This document shows, one piece after another, positions 1-8,397 of a stretch of DNA of 64,000 nucleotides. Origin of the DNA: Bin5 sp034422415 (lineage in GTDB: Bacteria; Chloroflexota; Anaerolineae; Caldilineales; Caldilineaceae); the NCBI GenBank assembly GCA_965202955.1, contig OZ241871.1:5022001-5086000 (forward strand). The letters are read 5' to 3'. The stretch's first letter is position 1. Every line of letters begins with the position of its first letter. The position numbers and the translations under genes were made by a program. Below the pieces are notes generated by a model that searched no databases, was not told the DNA's origin, and was given only the letters and a program-made list of their open reading frames with translations.

Positions 1-383
1 ATCAGAATTTCCGTCTCGGCGTCATAGGCCGGCGCGCCGTACAGGTCCGTCAGCATGCGCGCCACGCCGGCGCGAAGTTCCAACACGCCAGCATTGGACG
101 TATAGGACGTATTGCCTTCGCGCAGGCTCTTCGCCCCTGCGTTGAGAATTGGCGGCGGCGTCACGAAGTCGGGCTCGCCGATTCCAAGGCTAATCACGTC
201 GCCGATGGTCGTGGCTAAGTCGAAGAAACGCCGAATGGGGGAAGGGGGCACCCGCCGTACGCGGCTGCTGAGGCGGCTCTCAAGCGAGCGCTTCAAGCCG
301 CTTGTCGCGGTAGCTTCTTCATCATTTGTCAGTGTCCGGGGGGCAGTCAGTGGTTCTGGGGCTCTCATAAGCATTGGACTCAT
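1..383 (-). CDS. PLP-dependent class I/II aminotransferase, N-terminal part (runs off window)
   Basis: About 127 N-terminal codons are visible; the C-terminus, including the PLP lysine, lies outside the window. After a poorly conserved head of about 45 residues comes the family start SPIRRFFDLA, then ISLGIGEPDFVTPP and the substrate-side motif SYTSNAGVLELR. These are typical of aspartate/aromatic aminotransferases of fold type I, which move an amino group between an amino acid and a 2-oxo acid in the cytoplasm. I chose ATG at 383 because an in-frame TAA lies six bases upstream and an AAGAG stretch precedes the ATG; further in-frame ATGs follow at 374 and 368. It lies downstream of gatA on the same strand. 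The exact substrate cannot be told from this part. Confidence 0.8.
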   Translation of the reverse strand, partial: MSPMLMRAPEPLTAPRTLTNDEEATATSGLKRSLESRLSSRVRRVPPSPIRRFFDLATTIGDVISLGIGEPDFVTPPPILNAGAKSLREGNTSYTSNAGVLELRAGVARMLTDLYGAPAYDAETEIL

Positions 384-487
384 CTCTTACCAAACGTATC
401 CGGCCTGCGCCGGTCAAAAAACCTTCCAAGTCGTCCTGCTGCTCCGTCCTCCCTTAGTGCGGGGGGAAGCCTTTGCTGCCGATTCCA

Positions 488-595
488 CAACGGCCAGCGA
501 CTCAACTGGACCGTTGCCGGCAGGATGCGCCGGCTGCTGCCCGACGGCAATTCTCCTGAATGAGAGTTGAATTCGGCAATTTCAGCTGGCCGTTG
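488..595. repeat. 11-bp inverted repeat in the gatA/aminotransferase gap
   Basis: CAACGGCCAGC at 488-498 and its exact reverse complement GCTGGCCGTTG at 585-595 enclose 86 bases, which themselves contain a smaller GCCGG-rich stem. The right arm overlaps the decamer CGTTGACATT at 591-600, which is also the terminus of the repeat elements at 48.4 and 63.7 kb. In the minus-strand transcript this would be a branched stem between gatA and the aminotransferase. It could be an mRNA-processing or termination structure or a degenerate repeat; there is no U-tract. Confidence 0.45.
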
Positions 596-599
596 ACAT

Positions 600-2057
600 T
601 CATAGTATCGGTCTCCGCAGATGCCAGTCGGTACTCTGCTCATAGGCGTAGGCGGCACGCAGAATGACCTCTTCGCCCAGTGAAGGTCCGAGCAGCTGCA
701 GGCCGATCGGAAGTCCATCGCCATCGAAACCACACGGTACGCTGATTCCACACAAACCGCACAAATTGGCGGTGGTTGTGAAGATGTCGGTCAGAATCAT
801 TGCGAGCGGGTCGTCGATTTTTTCGCCGATGCGAAATGCGGTCGTCGGCGAAGTCGGCGAGAGGACGACGTCTACTTCGGCGAAGGCGCGCTCAAATTCC
901 TGCCTGATCAGCGTTCGCACCTGCTGCGCCTTGAGGTAGTAGGCGTCGTAGTAGCCTGCGCTCAGGGCGTATGTACCGAGCATGATGCGGCGCTTTACTT
1001 CCGGGCCGAAACCTGCGCCGCGCGTTTTTCGAAAATGGTCAAAAATCGTCTCACCGTCGACGCTAAGTCCGAATCGTATGCCATCGTAACGCGCCAGATT
1101 GGCGCTCGCTTCCGCGGTCACGACCAGGTAGTAGACCGGCAGCGCCAACTCCGTGCTGGGCAGTTGAATTGGCACGATCTCCGCGCCCAAGTCCGCAAAC
1201 CGATCGATCGCAGTTCGAATCGCGGCCTCAACTTCCGGCTGTATGCCTTGCACGAAGTACTCTTGTGGGATCCCGATGCGCATGCCTCCAATCTCCCTGG
1301 ACAACGCCGCCGGGTAGCTGGGCACGCCGGCCGGCAAGGTGGTGCTGTCGTACGGGTCTGCACCGGCGATCACCTGCAGCAGAAGCGCGGCATCGACGAC
1401 GGTCTTGGTAATCGGTCCGATCTGATCGAGGCTGCTGCCGTAGGCTATGAGACCGTAGCGGCTGACGCGGCCATAGGATGGCTTGAGTCCGACGACGCCG
1501 CACAGGGCAGCGGGTTGGCGCACGCTTCCGCCGGTATCGGTGCCGAGGGCGGCCGGCGCTTCATCCGCAGCCACCGCAGCCGCCGATCCCCCGCTGCTTC
1601 CGCCCGGCACCCGCTCAGCATCCCACGGGTTTCTGGTCACGCCGAAGCCGCTGTTCTCGGTGCTGGACCCCATGGCGAACTCATCGGTGTTTGTTTTGCC
1701 CAGCACGATTGCGCCGGCTGCCTCCAGCTTTTTCACGGCAGTCGAAGTGTAGGGCGGCAAAAATCCTTCGAGAATCCGGCTTCCTGCGGTCGTCTCTATT
1801 CCTTCCGTCATCAACACGTCTTTAATCGCCAGCGGAACGCCCAACAGGGGGCGTCCGTCCCCGCCGGCCCGCAAGCGATCGGCATCCGCAGCCGCTTCCA
1901 GGGCCTGCGCCGGCGTCGTGCGCAGATAGGCGTGTACGGCACCGTCGACATCCTCAATCCGCCGCAGAAACGCCTGCGTCAACTCCACGGAGCTGAACTG
2001 GCCACCGGCCAGCCCGGCGCGTGCATCCGCCACGCCCATCGACGTCATCTGTTCCAT
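600..2057 (-). CDS. gatA: Asp-tRNA(Asn)/Glu-tRNA(Gln) amidotransferase subunit A
   Basis: Catalytic amidase subunit of GatCAB. It hydrolyses glutamine and supplies ammonia so that mischarged Glu-tRNA(Gln) or Asp-tRNA(Asn) becomes Gln-tRNA or Asn-tRNA. The amidase signature runs through GGSSGGSAAAVAA and GTDTGGSVRQPAALCG. With the ATG at 2057 the protein is 485 aa and the Ser-cisSer-Lys triad falls at K79, S154 and S178, the same numbering as the well-studied Staphylococcus enzyme as I recall it. That supports this start over the in-frame ATG at 2090; a GGGGTAGGGA stretch also precedes 2057. gatC lies just upstream on the same strand; gatB is not in the window. Confidence 0.96.
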   Translation of the reverse strand: MEQMTSMGVADARAGLAGGQFSSVELTQAFLRRIEDVDGAVHAYLRTTPAQALEAAADADRLRAGGDGRPLLGVPLAIKDVLMTEGIETTAGSRILEGFLPPYTSTAVKKLEAAGAIVLGKTNTDEFAMGSSTENSGFGVTRNPWDAERVPGGSSGGSAAAVAADEAPAALGTDTGGSVRQPAALCGVVGLKPSYGRVSRYGLIAYGSSLDQIGPITKTVVDAALLLQVIAGADPYDSTTLPAGVPSYPAALSREIGGMRIGIPQEYFVQGIQPEVEAAIRTAIDRFADLGAEIVPIQLPSTELALPVYYLVVTAEASANLARYDGIRFGLSVDGETIFDHFRKTRGAGFGPEVKRRIMLGTYALSAGYYDAYYLKAQQVRTLIRQEFERAFAEVDVVLSPTSPTTAFRIGEKIDDPLAMILTDIFTTTANLCGLCGISVPCGFDGDGLPIGLQLLGPSLGEEVILRAAYAYEQSTDWHLRRPIL

Positions 2058-2138
2058 CGAATCCCTACCCCTCATCGCGCCTGGCGGCATCCCCGTCCCA
2101 ATTGCAAGACCGCCGCCGTTCTCATTCTCTTACGCCCT

Positions 2139-2438
2139 CTACGGCCCCGCATCGTCAAATACGGCAATCACGCGAAAATAGCCGTCCTCTGCATCTGGGG
2201 CATTGTCCACCGCCTGCGCGGCGGAAAGGCCCGCCTGCGGCGCATCCTCCGCCAGTACATTAGTGAGAGGGAGAACCTGAGGCGTTGGCGGCACGTCGCT
2301 CGTATCCACCGACTGGACCTGCTGCGCATAGGCCAGAATCTGCCCCAACTGACCGGCATACGCCTCCAGTTCGGCTTCGCTCAACTGCAGTCTTGCGAGT
2401 TCAGCAACGTGGCGGACCTCATCCTTGGTCAGTTTCAC
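2139..2438 (-). CDS. gatC: Asp-tRNA(Asn)/Glu-tRNA(Gln) amidotransferase subunit C
   Basis: Small 99-aa subunit that stabilises GatA and wraps the GatA-GatB interface. The family pattern is complete: KDEVRHVAELARLQLSEAE near the N-terminus, a central LGQILAYAQQVQSVDTSDV, and the C-terminal FRVIAVFDD. The start is GTG, preceded by AAGAGG at five-base spacing. It is the first gene of a gatC-gatA unit with about 80 bases between the two genes. A strong promoter and a structured leader with a terminator lie upstream, so expression is probably controlled by premature termination. Confidence 0.95.
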   Translation of the reverse strand: MKLTKDEVRHVAELARLQLSEAELEAYAGQLGQILAYAQQVQSVDTSDVPPTPQVLPLTNVLAEDAPQAGLSAAQAVDNAPDAEDGYFRVIAVFDDAGP

Positions 2439-2668
2439 ATAGACCTCTTCGCGTGGATGTCAGCGACGAAACGGCCACAAAAAAACGCCGTGGTGGGTTC
2501 CACGGCGCATCCGAGCGTTCCCCTTGCGCCGTGACCCTAATTCGGTGCCTACGGCGCAGTGTAACCGAAGCTACTCGCTACCGCAGCACGCGCGTTGCTG
2601 CGCAGGCTGCTGCACTGGTAGCTGAAATCTTGGAGTGGTCCGTCTGCCTGGGAGAATTGAAATGCATT
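2439..2668 (-). promoter_or_regulatory. gatC leader with four-segment attenuator architecture
   Basis: A leader of about 230 nt contains four pairable segments, in transcript order: 1 = TGCGCCGT (2558-2551), 2 = TCACGGCGCA (2534-2525), 3 = TGCGCCGTGG (2509-2500), 4 = CCACGGCG (2493-2486) followed by T7. Segments 1:2 form 8 bp and 3:4 form the terminator. Segments 2:3 form 9-10 bp, excluding the terminator. Upstream lie a 7-bp CGCAGCA/TGCTGCG stem and a UUCG-capped GUAGC/GUUAC stem. A possible 30-codon reading frame runs from ATG at 2667 to TAG before the UUCG hairpin. I did not find the canonical T-box sequence; only GTGGAACC inside segment 3 resembles it. Pairing is seen in sequence; function is inferred. 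Confidence 0.65.
2479..2507 (-). terminator. Intrinsic terminator inside the gatC leader
   Basis: On the minus strand an 8-bp perfect stem (CGCCGTGG / CCACGGCG, 2486-2507) with a six-base loop is followed by seven T residues (2485-2479). It sits downstream of the gatC promoter and about 40 bases before the gatC start, so it can only work as a conditional (attenuator) terminator for gatCA. The 5' arm of the stem also pairs with an upstream segment, described in the leader entry. Confidence 0.8.
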
Positions 2669-2674
2669 TCGGAA

Positions 2675-2703
2675 AGTATATCGCTCACCGAAGGAAATGT
2701 CAA
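2675..2703 (-). promoter_or_regulatory. gatC: Sigma-70-type promoter for gatCA
   Basis: A consensus TTGACA (2703-2698) and TATACT (2680-2675) are separated by exactly 17 bases on the minus strand. Transcription should start near 2668, which gives a leader of about 230 nt before the gatC GTG. Confidence 0.85.
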
Positions 2704-2880
2704 GTGTCCGGCAAACTCAATGTCGAACGGAGCGGTTCCTGTATGCACCGGCCGGTTGGATCGTTTCTTGATTCTGCCTCAGGAGAGATGGCGAGGGGCG
2801 TCTACGATTGACATACCGAACCGCGTGGGATACAACGGAAGGGCCTTGACAGGACAGAAATGCGCAGGAGCGGTCTCCCC

Positions 2881-3732
2881 ATGAAAAATGCACTGACGCA
2901 AAAGAAGATATCCGCGGCCCTGCGCGCGCTTGGACTGGCGCCTGACGCTGTTGTATTTGTTCACAGCTCGATGAGCAGCATGGGACATGTGGAGGGCGGT
3001 GCCGCTGCCGTCGTCGATGCCTTCCTCGACGTCCTAGGACCGGAGGGCACACTTCTCGTACCAGCGTTCACCTTCGCCCATGGCAGGAGCGCCAACCCCA
3101 TCTTCGACCCGGCGCACGATCCCTCCGAGATGGGCCGCATCTCCGAGGAAACACGAACGAGAGCAGGGGCGCGGCGGAGCTGCCATCTACTCCATTCCGT
3201 CGCTGCCTTGGGCGTTCGCGCCGAGGATATCACCTCCGTTCACGGGCCTTCGGCGTGGGCAGCAGACGGTCCATTCTGGAAGTTGCACGAGTTGGATGCC
3301 CACATTTTGCTGCTGGGCGTGCCGTACCTGCGCTGTACCTACTTTCATCTCCTGGAGCAGCTTGTGCAGGTCCGTTACCGTCGATGGCGCGAGGTGGAGG
3401 CGCGCGTTCACGGGCAGGACGGGTCGCTTCGTCCCCTGCTCACTTTCGTCTACAGCCCCGGGCCGGGCTTCCCCGGCAACGATTTCAACAAGCTGGGGAA
3501 TCTGCTGGAAGGTCGCGGACTTGCACGGGTAGGCAGTGTCGGAAACGCCGTTACTCGACTCTTCCGTGCACGCGACGCGTTGGATCTTAGCTTAGCTCGC
3601 TACCGGCAAGACCCGCAACTGTTCCTCTTGACCGGCGAACGCTGCTCGCCGCTGCGCGACGGCATCCTAACCGGCGAACTCAGCAACGAAAAGTCGGTCC
3701 TGGATCCTGCGCTCATTTACCGTCGACGATGA
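2881..3732 (+). CDS. AAC(3)-family N-acetyltransferase (YokD-like)
   Basis: A 283-aa protein of the aminoglycoside 3-N-acetyltransferase fold, which uses acetyl-CoA. Family blocks appear in order: ALRALGLAPDAVVFVHSSMSSMG at the N-terminus, LGPEGTLLVPAFTF, the SEMGRISEETR block, RSCHLLHSVAALG (usually HP.xS), then HGPSAW and HILLLGVPYLRCTYFHLLEQ. Many environmental members are not resistance enzymes and their substrates are unknown. I chose ATG 2881 (MKNALTQ) because it matches the family start; an in-frame ATG at 2860 with AGGA upstream is an alternative. It stands alone, divergent from gatCA, and the SDR follows about 125 bases later. Confidence 0.82.
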   Translation: MKNALTQKKISAALRALGLAPDAVVFVHSSMSSMGHVEGGAAAVVDAFLDVLGPEGTLLVPAFTFAHGRSANPIFDPAHDPSEMGRISEETRTRAGARRSCHLLHSVAALGVRAEDITSVHGPSAWAADGPFWKLHELDAHILLLGVPYLRCTYFHLLEQLVQVRYRRWREVEARVHGQDGSLRPLLTFVYSPGPGFPGNDFNKLGNLLEGRGLARVGSVGNAVTRLFRARDALDLSLARYRQDPQLFLLTGERCSPLRDGILTGELSNEKSVLDPALIYRRR

Positions 3733-3857
3733 CTCTCGCCTGAACCCTCGGGTTCCAGGATGGATTGTCGCGGGCGTGTCCAGATGCTATACTGGGTGCG
3801 ACTTCCCTTTCCGGAAACGGACTTTCCTTGGCGGCAGGCCTCGGCGGGAGCGATCAG

Positions 3858-4643
3858 TTGACGCAACTTCCCAGTTTCGATCTGGCGGGCAAAGTCGCGG
3901 TGATCACCGGGGCCTCCAGGGGTATCGGCGCGGCCATCGCTCGCAGCTATGCCGCGATGGGCGCCGCGGTCGTTCTCAGCAGCCGCAAGCAGGAGGCGGT
4001 CGACGAGGTGGTCGCCTCGATCCGGCTCGATGGCGGGCGCGCGCTGGCCGTGGCCGCGCATACCGGCGACAGTTCGGCTATAGACGCACTCGTGCAGCGG
4101 GCCGTCAGTGCCTTCGGCGGCATCGACATCCTCGTCAACAATGCGGCCACCAACCCGCACTTCGGCCCGATCCTCTCCGCTGAGGAAAGCCACTGGCACA
4201 AGATCCTCGACGTCAACCTGGTCGGCTACTTCCGCATGGCCAAAGCCTGCAGCGCGGAGATGATCAGACGCGGCGGCGGCAGGATAGTCAACGTAGCCTC
4301 CATCGCCGGCAAACGACCACAGCCCGGCATGGGTGTCTACGGTGTCAGCAAGGCTGCCGTCCTGATGCTGACCGAAGTGCTGGCCTTAGAGCTGGCGACC
4401 GACGGGATCCAGGTAAACGCGATCGCGCCCGGCTATGTGAAAACCGCTTTCAGCCGTGCTATCTGGCAAGACGCCGCCCTCAACGAGGCGGTGCTGCGCA
4501 CGATTCCCCAGAAACGGATTGCCGAGAGCGGCGAACTGACCGGCATCGCGCTCTACCTCGCCTCGGATGCCAGCAGTTTCACGACCGGAGGCACATTTCT
4601 GGTGGACGGCGGTCAGTGGGTCGATGCTGGGCTGGGCGCGTAG
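3858..4643 (+). CDS. Short-chain dehydrogenase/reductase
   Basis: A 261-aa classical SDR, an NAD(P)-dependent alcohol/ketone oxidoreductase. Visible features are the nucleotide-binding TGASRGIG (17-24), NNAA (94-97), and the catalytic S148, Y161 and K165 in the YxxxK motif, followed by the PGYVKT loop. The C-terminal GGTFLVDGGQWVD is the common SDR ending. I chose TTG at 3858 because GGGAG lies seven bases upstream and residue 2 onward matches the family; the in-frame ATG at 3765 would add an unconserved tail. The acyl-CoA dehydrogenase follows on the same strand after 87 bases, so a role in acyl or alcohol oxidation is possible. The substrate is not evident. Confidence 0.88.
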   Translation: MTQLPSFDLAGKVAVITGASRGIGAAIARSYAAMGAAVVLSSRKQEAVDEVVASIRLDGGRALAVAAHTGDSSAIDALVQRAVSAFGGIDILVNNAATNPHFGPILSAEESHWHKILDVNLVGYFRMAKACSAEMIRRGGGRIVNVASIAGKRPQPGMGVYGVSKAAVLMLTEVLALELATDGIQVNAIAPGYVKTAFSRAIWQDAALNEAVLRTIPQKRIAESGELTGIALYLASDASSFTTGGTFLVDGGQWVDAGLGA

Positions 4644-4730
4644 GGCCGCCCGCGCGGGGCCGGGCGCACACTTCTTTGAGAAGTTCCAGGCCGCGCAGTT
4701 TGGGAATGCGGAAAAGGGGAGCGTCCAAAA

Positions 4731-5912
4731 ATGACTGACAACCTTTCCAACCTTTTGCCCCGCGTTCGTCAAGTCGTTGACGCGGAGATCATCCCACTGG
4801 AAAAGCTGCTGATCAGCCGCCCCTGGGCCGAGGTTGAGCCGCTTTTCAATCAGAAGCGCGAGGTCGTCAGGGAGGCCGGGCTGTGGGGGCTGGCGCTGCC
4901 GGAGGCATACGGAGGCCAAGGGCTGACACTGGCCGAGTTCGGTCGCGTTAGCGAGGTCCTGGGCCGGACACCGGGCGGCCACTACGTCTTCGGTTGCCAG
5001 GCGCCCGACATGGGCAATATGGAGCTGCTCGTCCATGCGGGAACCGAGGAGCAGCGAGCGCGCTTTCTGCTGCCTCTCGCCCGTGGTGAGGCACGCTCCT
5101 GCTTTGCCATGACCGAACCAGAGCACGCCGGCTCCAACCCGACCTGGATGAGCACGACCGCGGAACGTGACGGCGACCAGTACGTCATTAACGGCCACAA
5201 GTGGTTCACGACGGCCGCGGAAGGAGCAGCCTTTGCCGTCGTCATGGCGGTTACCAATCCGGACGCCGAAAGCCGGCATGCGCGCGCAAGCCAGATCCTC
5301 GTGCCGCTTGACACGCCCGGATTTCATATTGAGCGTAACATCTCCGTCATGGGAGAGGCGCACGGCGGCTGGAACAGCCACGCCGAGGTCTGGTTCGAGG
5401 ATGTGCGCGTCCCGGCTGAGAATCTGATCGGCGAGGAAGGCAAGGGCTTCGCGCTGGCGCAGCTTCGGCTCGGTCCGGGCCGAATCCACCACTGCATGCG
5501 CTGGATCGGCATCTGTGAACGCGCTTTCGATATCATGTGCAGCCGCGCCGCGCAACGTGAACTCGCACCGGGCCGGCTTTTGGGCGGCCAGGGGATGGTA
5601 CAGGCGTGGATTGCCGAGTGCCGGGCGGAGATCAACGCCGCGCGCCTGATGGTGCTCGAAACCGCCCACAGAATCGACAACGAGGGCATCTACGCAGCCA
5701 GGGATGAGATCTCGCTGATCAAGTTCTTCGTAGCCGAGGTCCTAATGCGCGTGCTGGACAGGGCGCTGCAGACGCTGGGCGGCCTGGGGATGAGCGACGA
5801 CACGCCCATCGCATACTGGTATCGCCACGAGCGCGCTTCCCGCATCTACGACGGCCCCGACGAGGTACACAAGATGAGCGTCGCGCGCCGCATCCTGCGG
5901 CGGTACCAGTAG
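4731..5912 (+). CDS. Acyl-CoA dehydrogenase, ACAD10/11-like
   Basis: A 393-aa flavoprotein that oxidises acyl-CoA to the 2-enoyl-CoA and passes electrons to ETF. It has the usual helical N-terminal domain, the FAD-contacting beta domain (CFAMTEPEHAGSNPTWM, then WFTTAAEGAAFAVVM) and a helical C-terminal domain with LQTLGGLGMSDDTP. Near the C-terminus the usual IYEGT is replaced by RIYDGPDEVHKMSVAR, the pattern I associate with ACAD10/ACAD11-type enzymes, where Asp takes the position of the catalytic Glu. Length is normal. It probably forms a short unit with the preceding SDR. The chain-length preference cannot be told. Confidence 0.9.
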   Translation: MTDNLSNLLPRVRQVVDAEIIPLEKLLISRPWAEVEPLFNQKREVVREAGLWGLALPEAYGGQGLTLAEFGRVSEVLGRTPGGHYVFGCQAPDMGNMELLVHAGTEEQRARFLLPLARGEARSCFAMTEPEHAGSNPTWMSTTAERDGDQYVINGHKWFTTAAEGAAFAVVMAVTNPDAESRHARASQILVPLDTPGFHIERNISVMGEAHGGWNSHAEVWFEDVRVPAENLIGEEGKGFALAQLRLGPGRIHHCMRWIGICERAFDIMCSRAAQRELAPGRLLGGQGMVQAWIAECRAEINAARLMVLETAHRIDNEGIYAARDEISLIKFFVAEVLMRVLDRALQTLGGLGMSDDTPIAYWYRHERASRIYDGPDEVHKMSVARRILRRYQ

Positions 5913-6746
5913 TGCAGCGATGAGAGCTACTTCACTGCCTGATAGCCCGACAGCAAAACGCCGGCCATTTGCAACCACACTTGCGCGCCTGACCCTTGCG
6001 TCGCACCGGCCTGCCTTTCCCGGCCAAACGTCCCATAGATGCAGACGCCCACACTTTGCGGCTAGGCCGGCAAGAACTCTGCAGTCCAAGAGCAGATATT
6101 AGGATACATCATGGCTGTGATGGCCGCAGCGATTGCCGGACCACCTCACCTGACCACCGCGTTGCCGTTTTTCTACACGCAGTAACCACAGGCAAGCGCA
6201 ACCTCTTCATCCAGTGCCCGCAGACCAAGCAGCTGGGTCGCGCCGCAGTGCCGCTCCGCTGAAGGACTTCCTGCCAGAGCCCAAAACTTCGCCCAACCCT
6301 CCTTGAATTCCCCGCGCTCAACTGGCCGTCCTGAGCGCTCTGCCGCGCTGCTGAGTTGAGACAATCTCGCGCCTCAATCCAAAGTCAGGTTGGCGGCGCG
6401 GCCGCCGCGAAGCCAGGCACTCGGAATATACCAACCTGGTGGCACCTGCGCGTCTGACTTAAAAGGCCCAGACAGTAAGGCAATCAGACTGACATTCAGC
6501 TTTCTATGCAAGGGAGCTGAATTGAGTTTTTCTCGTCTTTGGTCATATTGCACAAATTTTGGCACGGAAGGCGGTGCATTCGCGCGGGGTATTCGCGTAT
6601 TCACTTTTGCTCTCGTGTTTCATTTGTGCGATTCGTACATCAATCGCATTCTTATTTTGGCCAACTTGGCAATACCGCCTCTTCCGATGCTGCCATATTC
6701 TTGCCTTGTAGGAATCAGAATCCCGCCCAAAAGGGAGTCGGACCCG
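5913..6746. other. Long non-coding gap upstream of the nitrate operon
   Basis: No convincing gene is seen in about 830 bases; short open frames here have no recognisable motif. The right half (6480-6740) is clearly more AT-rich than its surroundings. It contains a possible weak promoter on the plus strand, TTGAGT (6522-6527) and CATATT (6544-6549) with 16-base spacing, which would give a leader of about 190 nt. A TTGGCCAACTTGGCAA stretch near 6657-6672 could be an operator. An AGGGAG ribosome-binding site precedes the nirA ATG. The rest holds nothing I can name. Confidence 0.4.
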
Positions 6747-8360
6747 ATGAAAGCGACAACCGCAAACGGCACAAAACACGCCCCGCCTGCATCCCCGCGC
6801 AGCAACGGAGATGGCAGGTCCAACGGTAAGCCCAAACTGAACAAAGTTGAACTGCTCAAACTCAGAAAGAGTCCCCTCAGCCTTATCCACGACATTTACC
6901 GCTGGGCTGATGAAGGCTTCGAAGCCATCCCGCCCGAATACTACGATCTCTTCAAATGGCATGGATTTTTCTACCGCAAGCAGACGCCCGGCTACTTCAT
7001 GCTGCGCATGCGCATCTCAAACGGAATCATCAATTCAACCCAGCTGCGCACAGTCGCCTCTCTCGCGCGTGACTTTGGACGCGGCGAGGGCGACTTCACC
7101 ACTCGCCAGAATATCCAACTGCGCTGGATCACAATTGAGGCGATGCCCGCAATCATAGAGAGGCTGCAAGCGGCCGGGCTCGGCGCAGAGCAGACGGGAA
7201 TGGATAACTTCCGCAACGTGACCGGCTGCCCGTTAACCGGACTTACCCGCCACGAACTGCTCGCCACAAGGCAGTTGACCACCGCGACGGCGCTTTCGCT
7301 GCTTGGCCCGGCGTTCGAAAACATCCCCCGCAAGTTCAACATATCGATAAACGGCTGCCGGCTGGACTGCACGCATTCCCAAAGCAACGACATCGGCCTG
7401 ACACCGGCCATCGGCCGGCTGGGAAGCCGTCCTGTGCCCGGGTTCAATGTCGTCGTGGGCGGCCACATGGGGAGCAGAAATCCGCATCTGGCGGTACCGC
7501 TCGACGCATTCGTGCGCCCCGCGCAGGTTACGCCGCTCTGCCGCGCCATTCTGACCGTCTTCCGCGACCACGGCGATCGCTCCATCCGCGGCAAAGCGCG
7601 CATGTGGTACCTGATCGACAGATGGGGTATGGCGCGATTCCGTGACGAGGTGACGAATGCCCTTGGCGAGGCGCTGCCCTCCGCGGGCCACTGCCAGCTC
7701 TACGTCGACCCCGACCCGCTCGAGCAGGACCACGTGGGCGTCCATTCCCAGGCCCAGGACGGCCTGAGCTATGTCGGATTGGTCGTGCCCACCGGGCGCG
7801 TCACGGCCGAGCAACTCTTTGCGCTGGCCGATCTGGCCGACAGATATGGCAGCCGTGAACTGCGCCTGACCAATGATCAGAACGTGATCATCCCCAATGT
7901 TCGAAATCAGAGGCTTGAAGAGCTCTTGGCCGAGCCGTTGCTCGAAGAGTGGAGCCCGGAGCCATCCGGTGTCGTGCGCGGCCTGGTCACATGTACAGGC
8001 ATCGACTATTGCCACTTTGCGCTCAACGACACCAAGGGCATCTCCCTGGTGGTCGCACGAAAGTTGGAGGAGCGGCTGCCCGACCGCGACAAGGTTGTGC
8101 GCCTCAACGTCTCAGGCTGCGTTCACGCCTGCGGTCGGCACAGGCTGTCCGAAATCGGACTGGAAGCCACGCGTCTGCGCCAGGACGGGAAAGTGATCGA
8201 CGGATTCAACATCTTCGCCGGCGGCCGCGTGGGGGAGAATGCGAAACTAGGCGAGGAGATCCACAGCAAGGCCACCGTAGAGGAGACAACTGAACTGCTG
8301 GCGGACGCAATCGCGTCCCGCTATCGTGCAGCTATCCCGCAGGCCGAACCGGCAGCATAG
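6747..8360 (+). CDS. nirA: Ferredoxin-dependent assimilatory nitrite reductase
   Basis: A 537-aa sirohaem/[4Fe-4S] enzyme that reduces nitrite to ammonium with six electrons from ferredoxin. Two ferrodoxin-like plus sirohaem-binding repeats are visible (FTTRQNIQLRWI and RLTNDQNVIIPN). The cofactor cysteines are in CTGIDYC (C-x5-C) and, about 40 residues later, SGCVHAC (C-x3-C), which bridge the cluster and sirohaem. A sulfite reductase is the usual alternative; the narK and narB neighbours make nitrite the likely substrate. I chose ATG 6747 because AGGGAG lies nine bases upstream; the frame is open further 5' but that part is not protein-like. First gene of the nirA-narK-narB operon. Confidence 0.9.
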   Translation: MKATTANGTKHAPPASPRSNGDGRSNGKPKLNKVELLKLRKSPLSLIHDIYRWADEGFEAIPPEYYDLFKWHGFFYRKQTPGYFMLRMRISNGIINSTQLRTVASLARDFGRGEGDFTTRQNIQLRWITIEAMPAIIERLQAAGLGAEQTGMDNFRNVTGCPLTGLTRHELLATRQLTTATALSLLGPAFENIPRKFNISINGCRLDCTHSQSNDIGLTPAIGRLGSRPVPGFNVVVGGHMGSRNPHLAVPLDAFVRPAQVTPLCRAILTVFRDHGDRSIRGKARMWYLIDRWGMARFRDEVTNALGEALPSAGHCQLYVDPDPLEQDHVGVHSQAQDGLSYVGLVVPTGRVTAEQLFALADLADRYGSRELRLTNDQNVIIPNVRNQRLEELLAEPLLEEWSPEPSGVVRGLVTCTGIDYCHFALNDTKGISLVVARKLEERLPDRDKVVRLNVSGCVHACGRHRLSEIGLEATRLRQDGKVIDGFNIFAGGRVGENAKLGEEIHSKATVEETTELLADAIASRYRAAIPQAEPAA

Positions 8361-8397
8361 ACTCAACTTTCCGTCCCGCCGTAAGGAGACTCTCCCC

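Noticed and set aside
2470..2520. T-box riboswitch upstream of gatC
   Set aside because: GTGGAACC within the terminator arm resembles the T-box core, but the full conserved T-box stretch, the antiterminator bulge geometry and a clear stem I with specifier loop are not found. I kept the neutral call of an attenuator leader.
1035..2534. Long plus-strand reading frame opposite gatA and gatC
   Set aside because: It is antisense to two well-conserved genes and arises from GC-rich codon use. Similar long antisense frames (for example 15847-17097, 19152-20648, 41272-42363) were dropped for the same reason.
2881..3732. Aminoglycoside resistance determinant
   Set aside because: The fold is AAC(3), but chromosomal environmental members often have other substrates and there is no resistance or mobile context.
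6109..6364. Small genes in the gap before nirA
   Set aside because: Two overlapping minus-strand frames have no ribosome-binding site, no recognisable motif and unlike composition.
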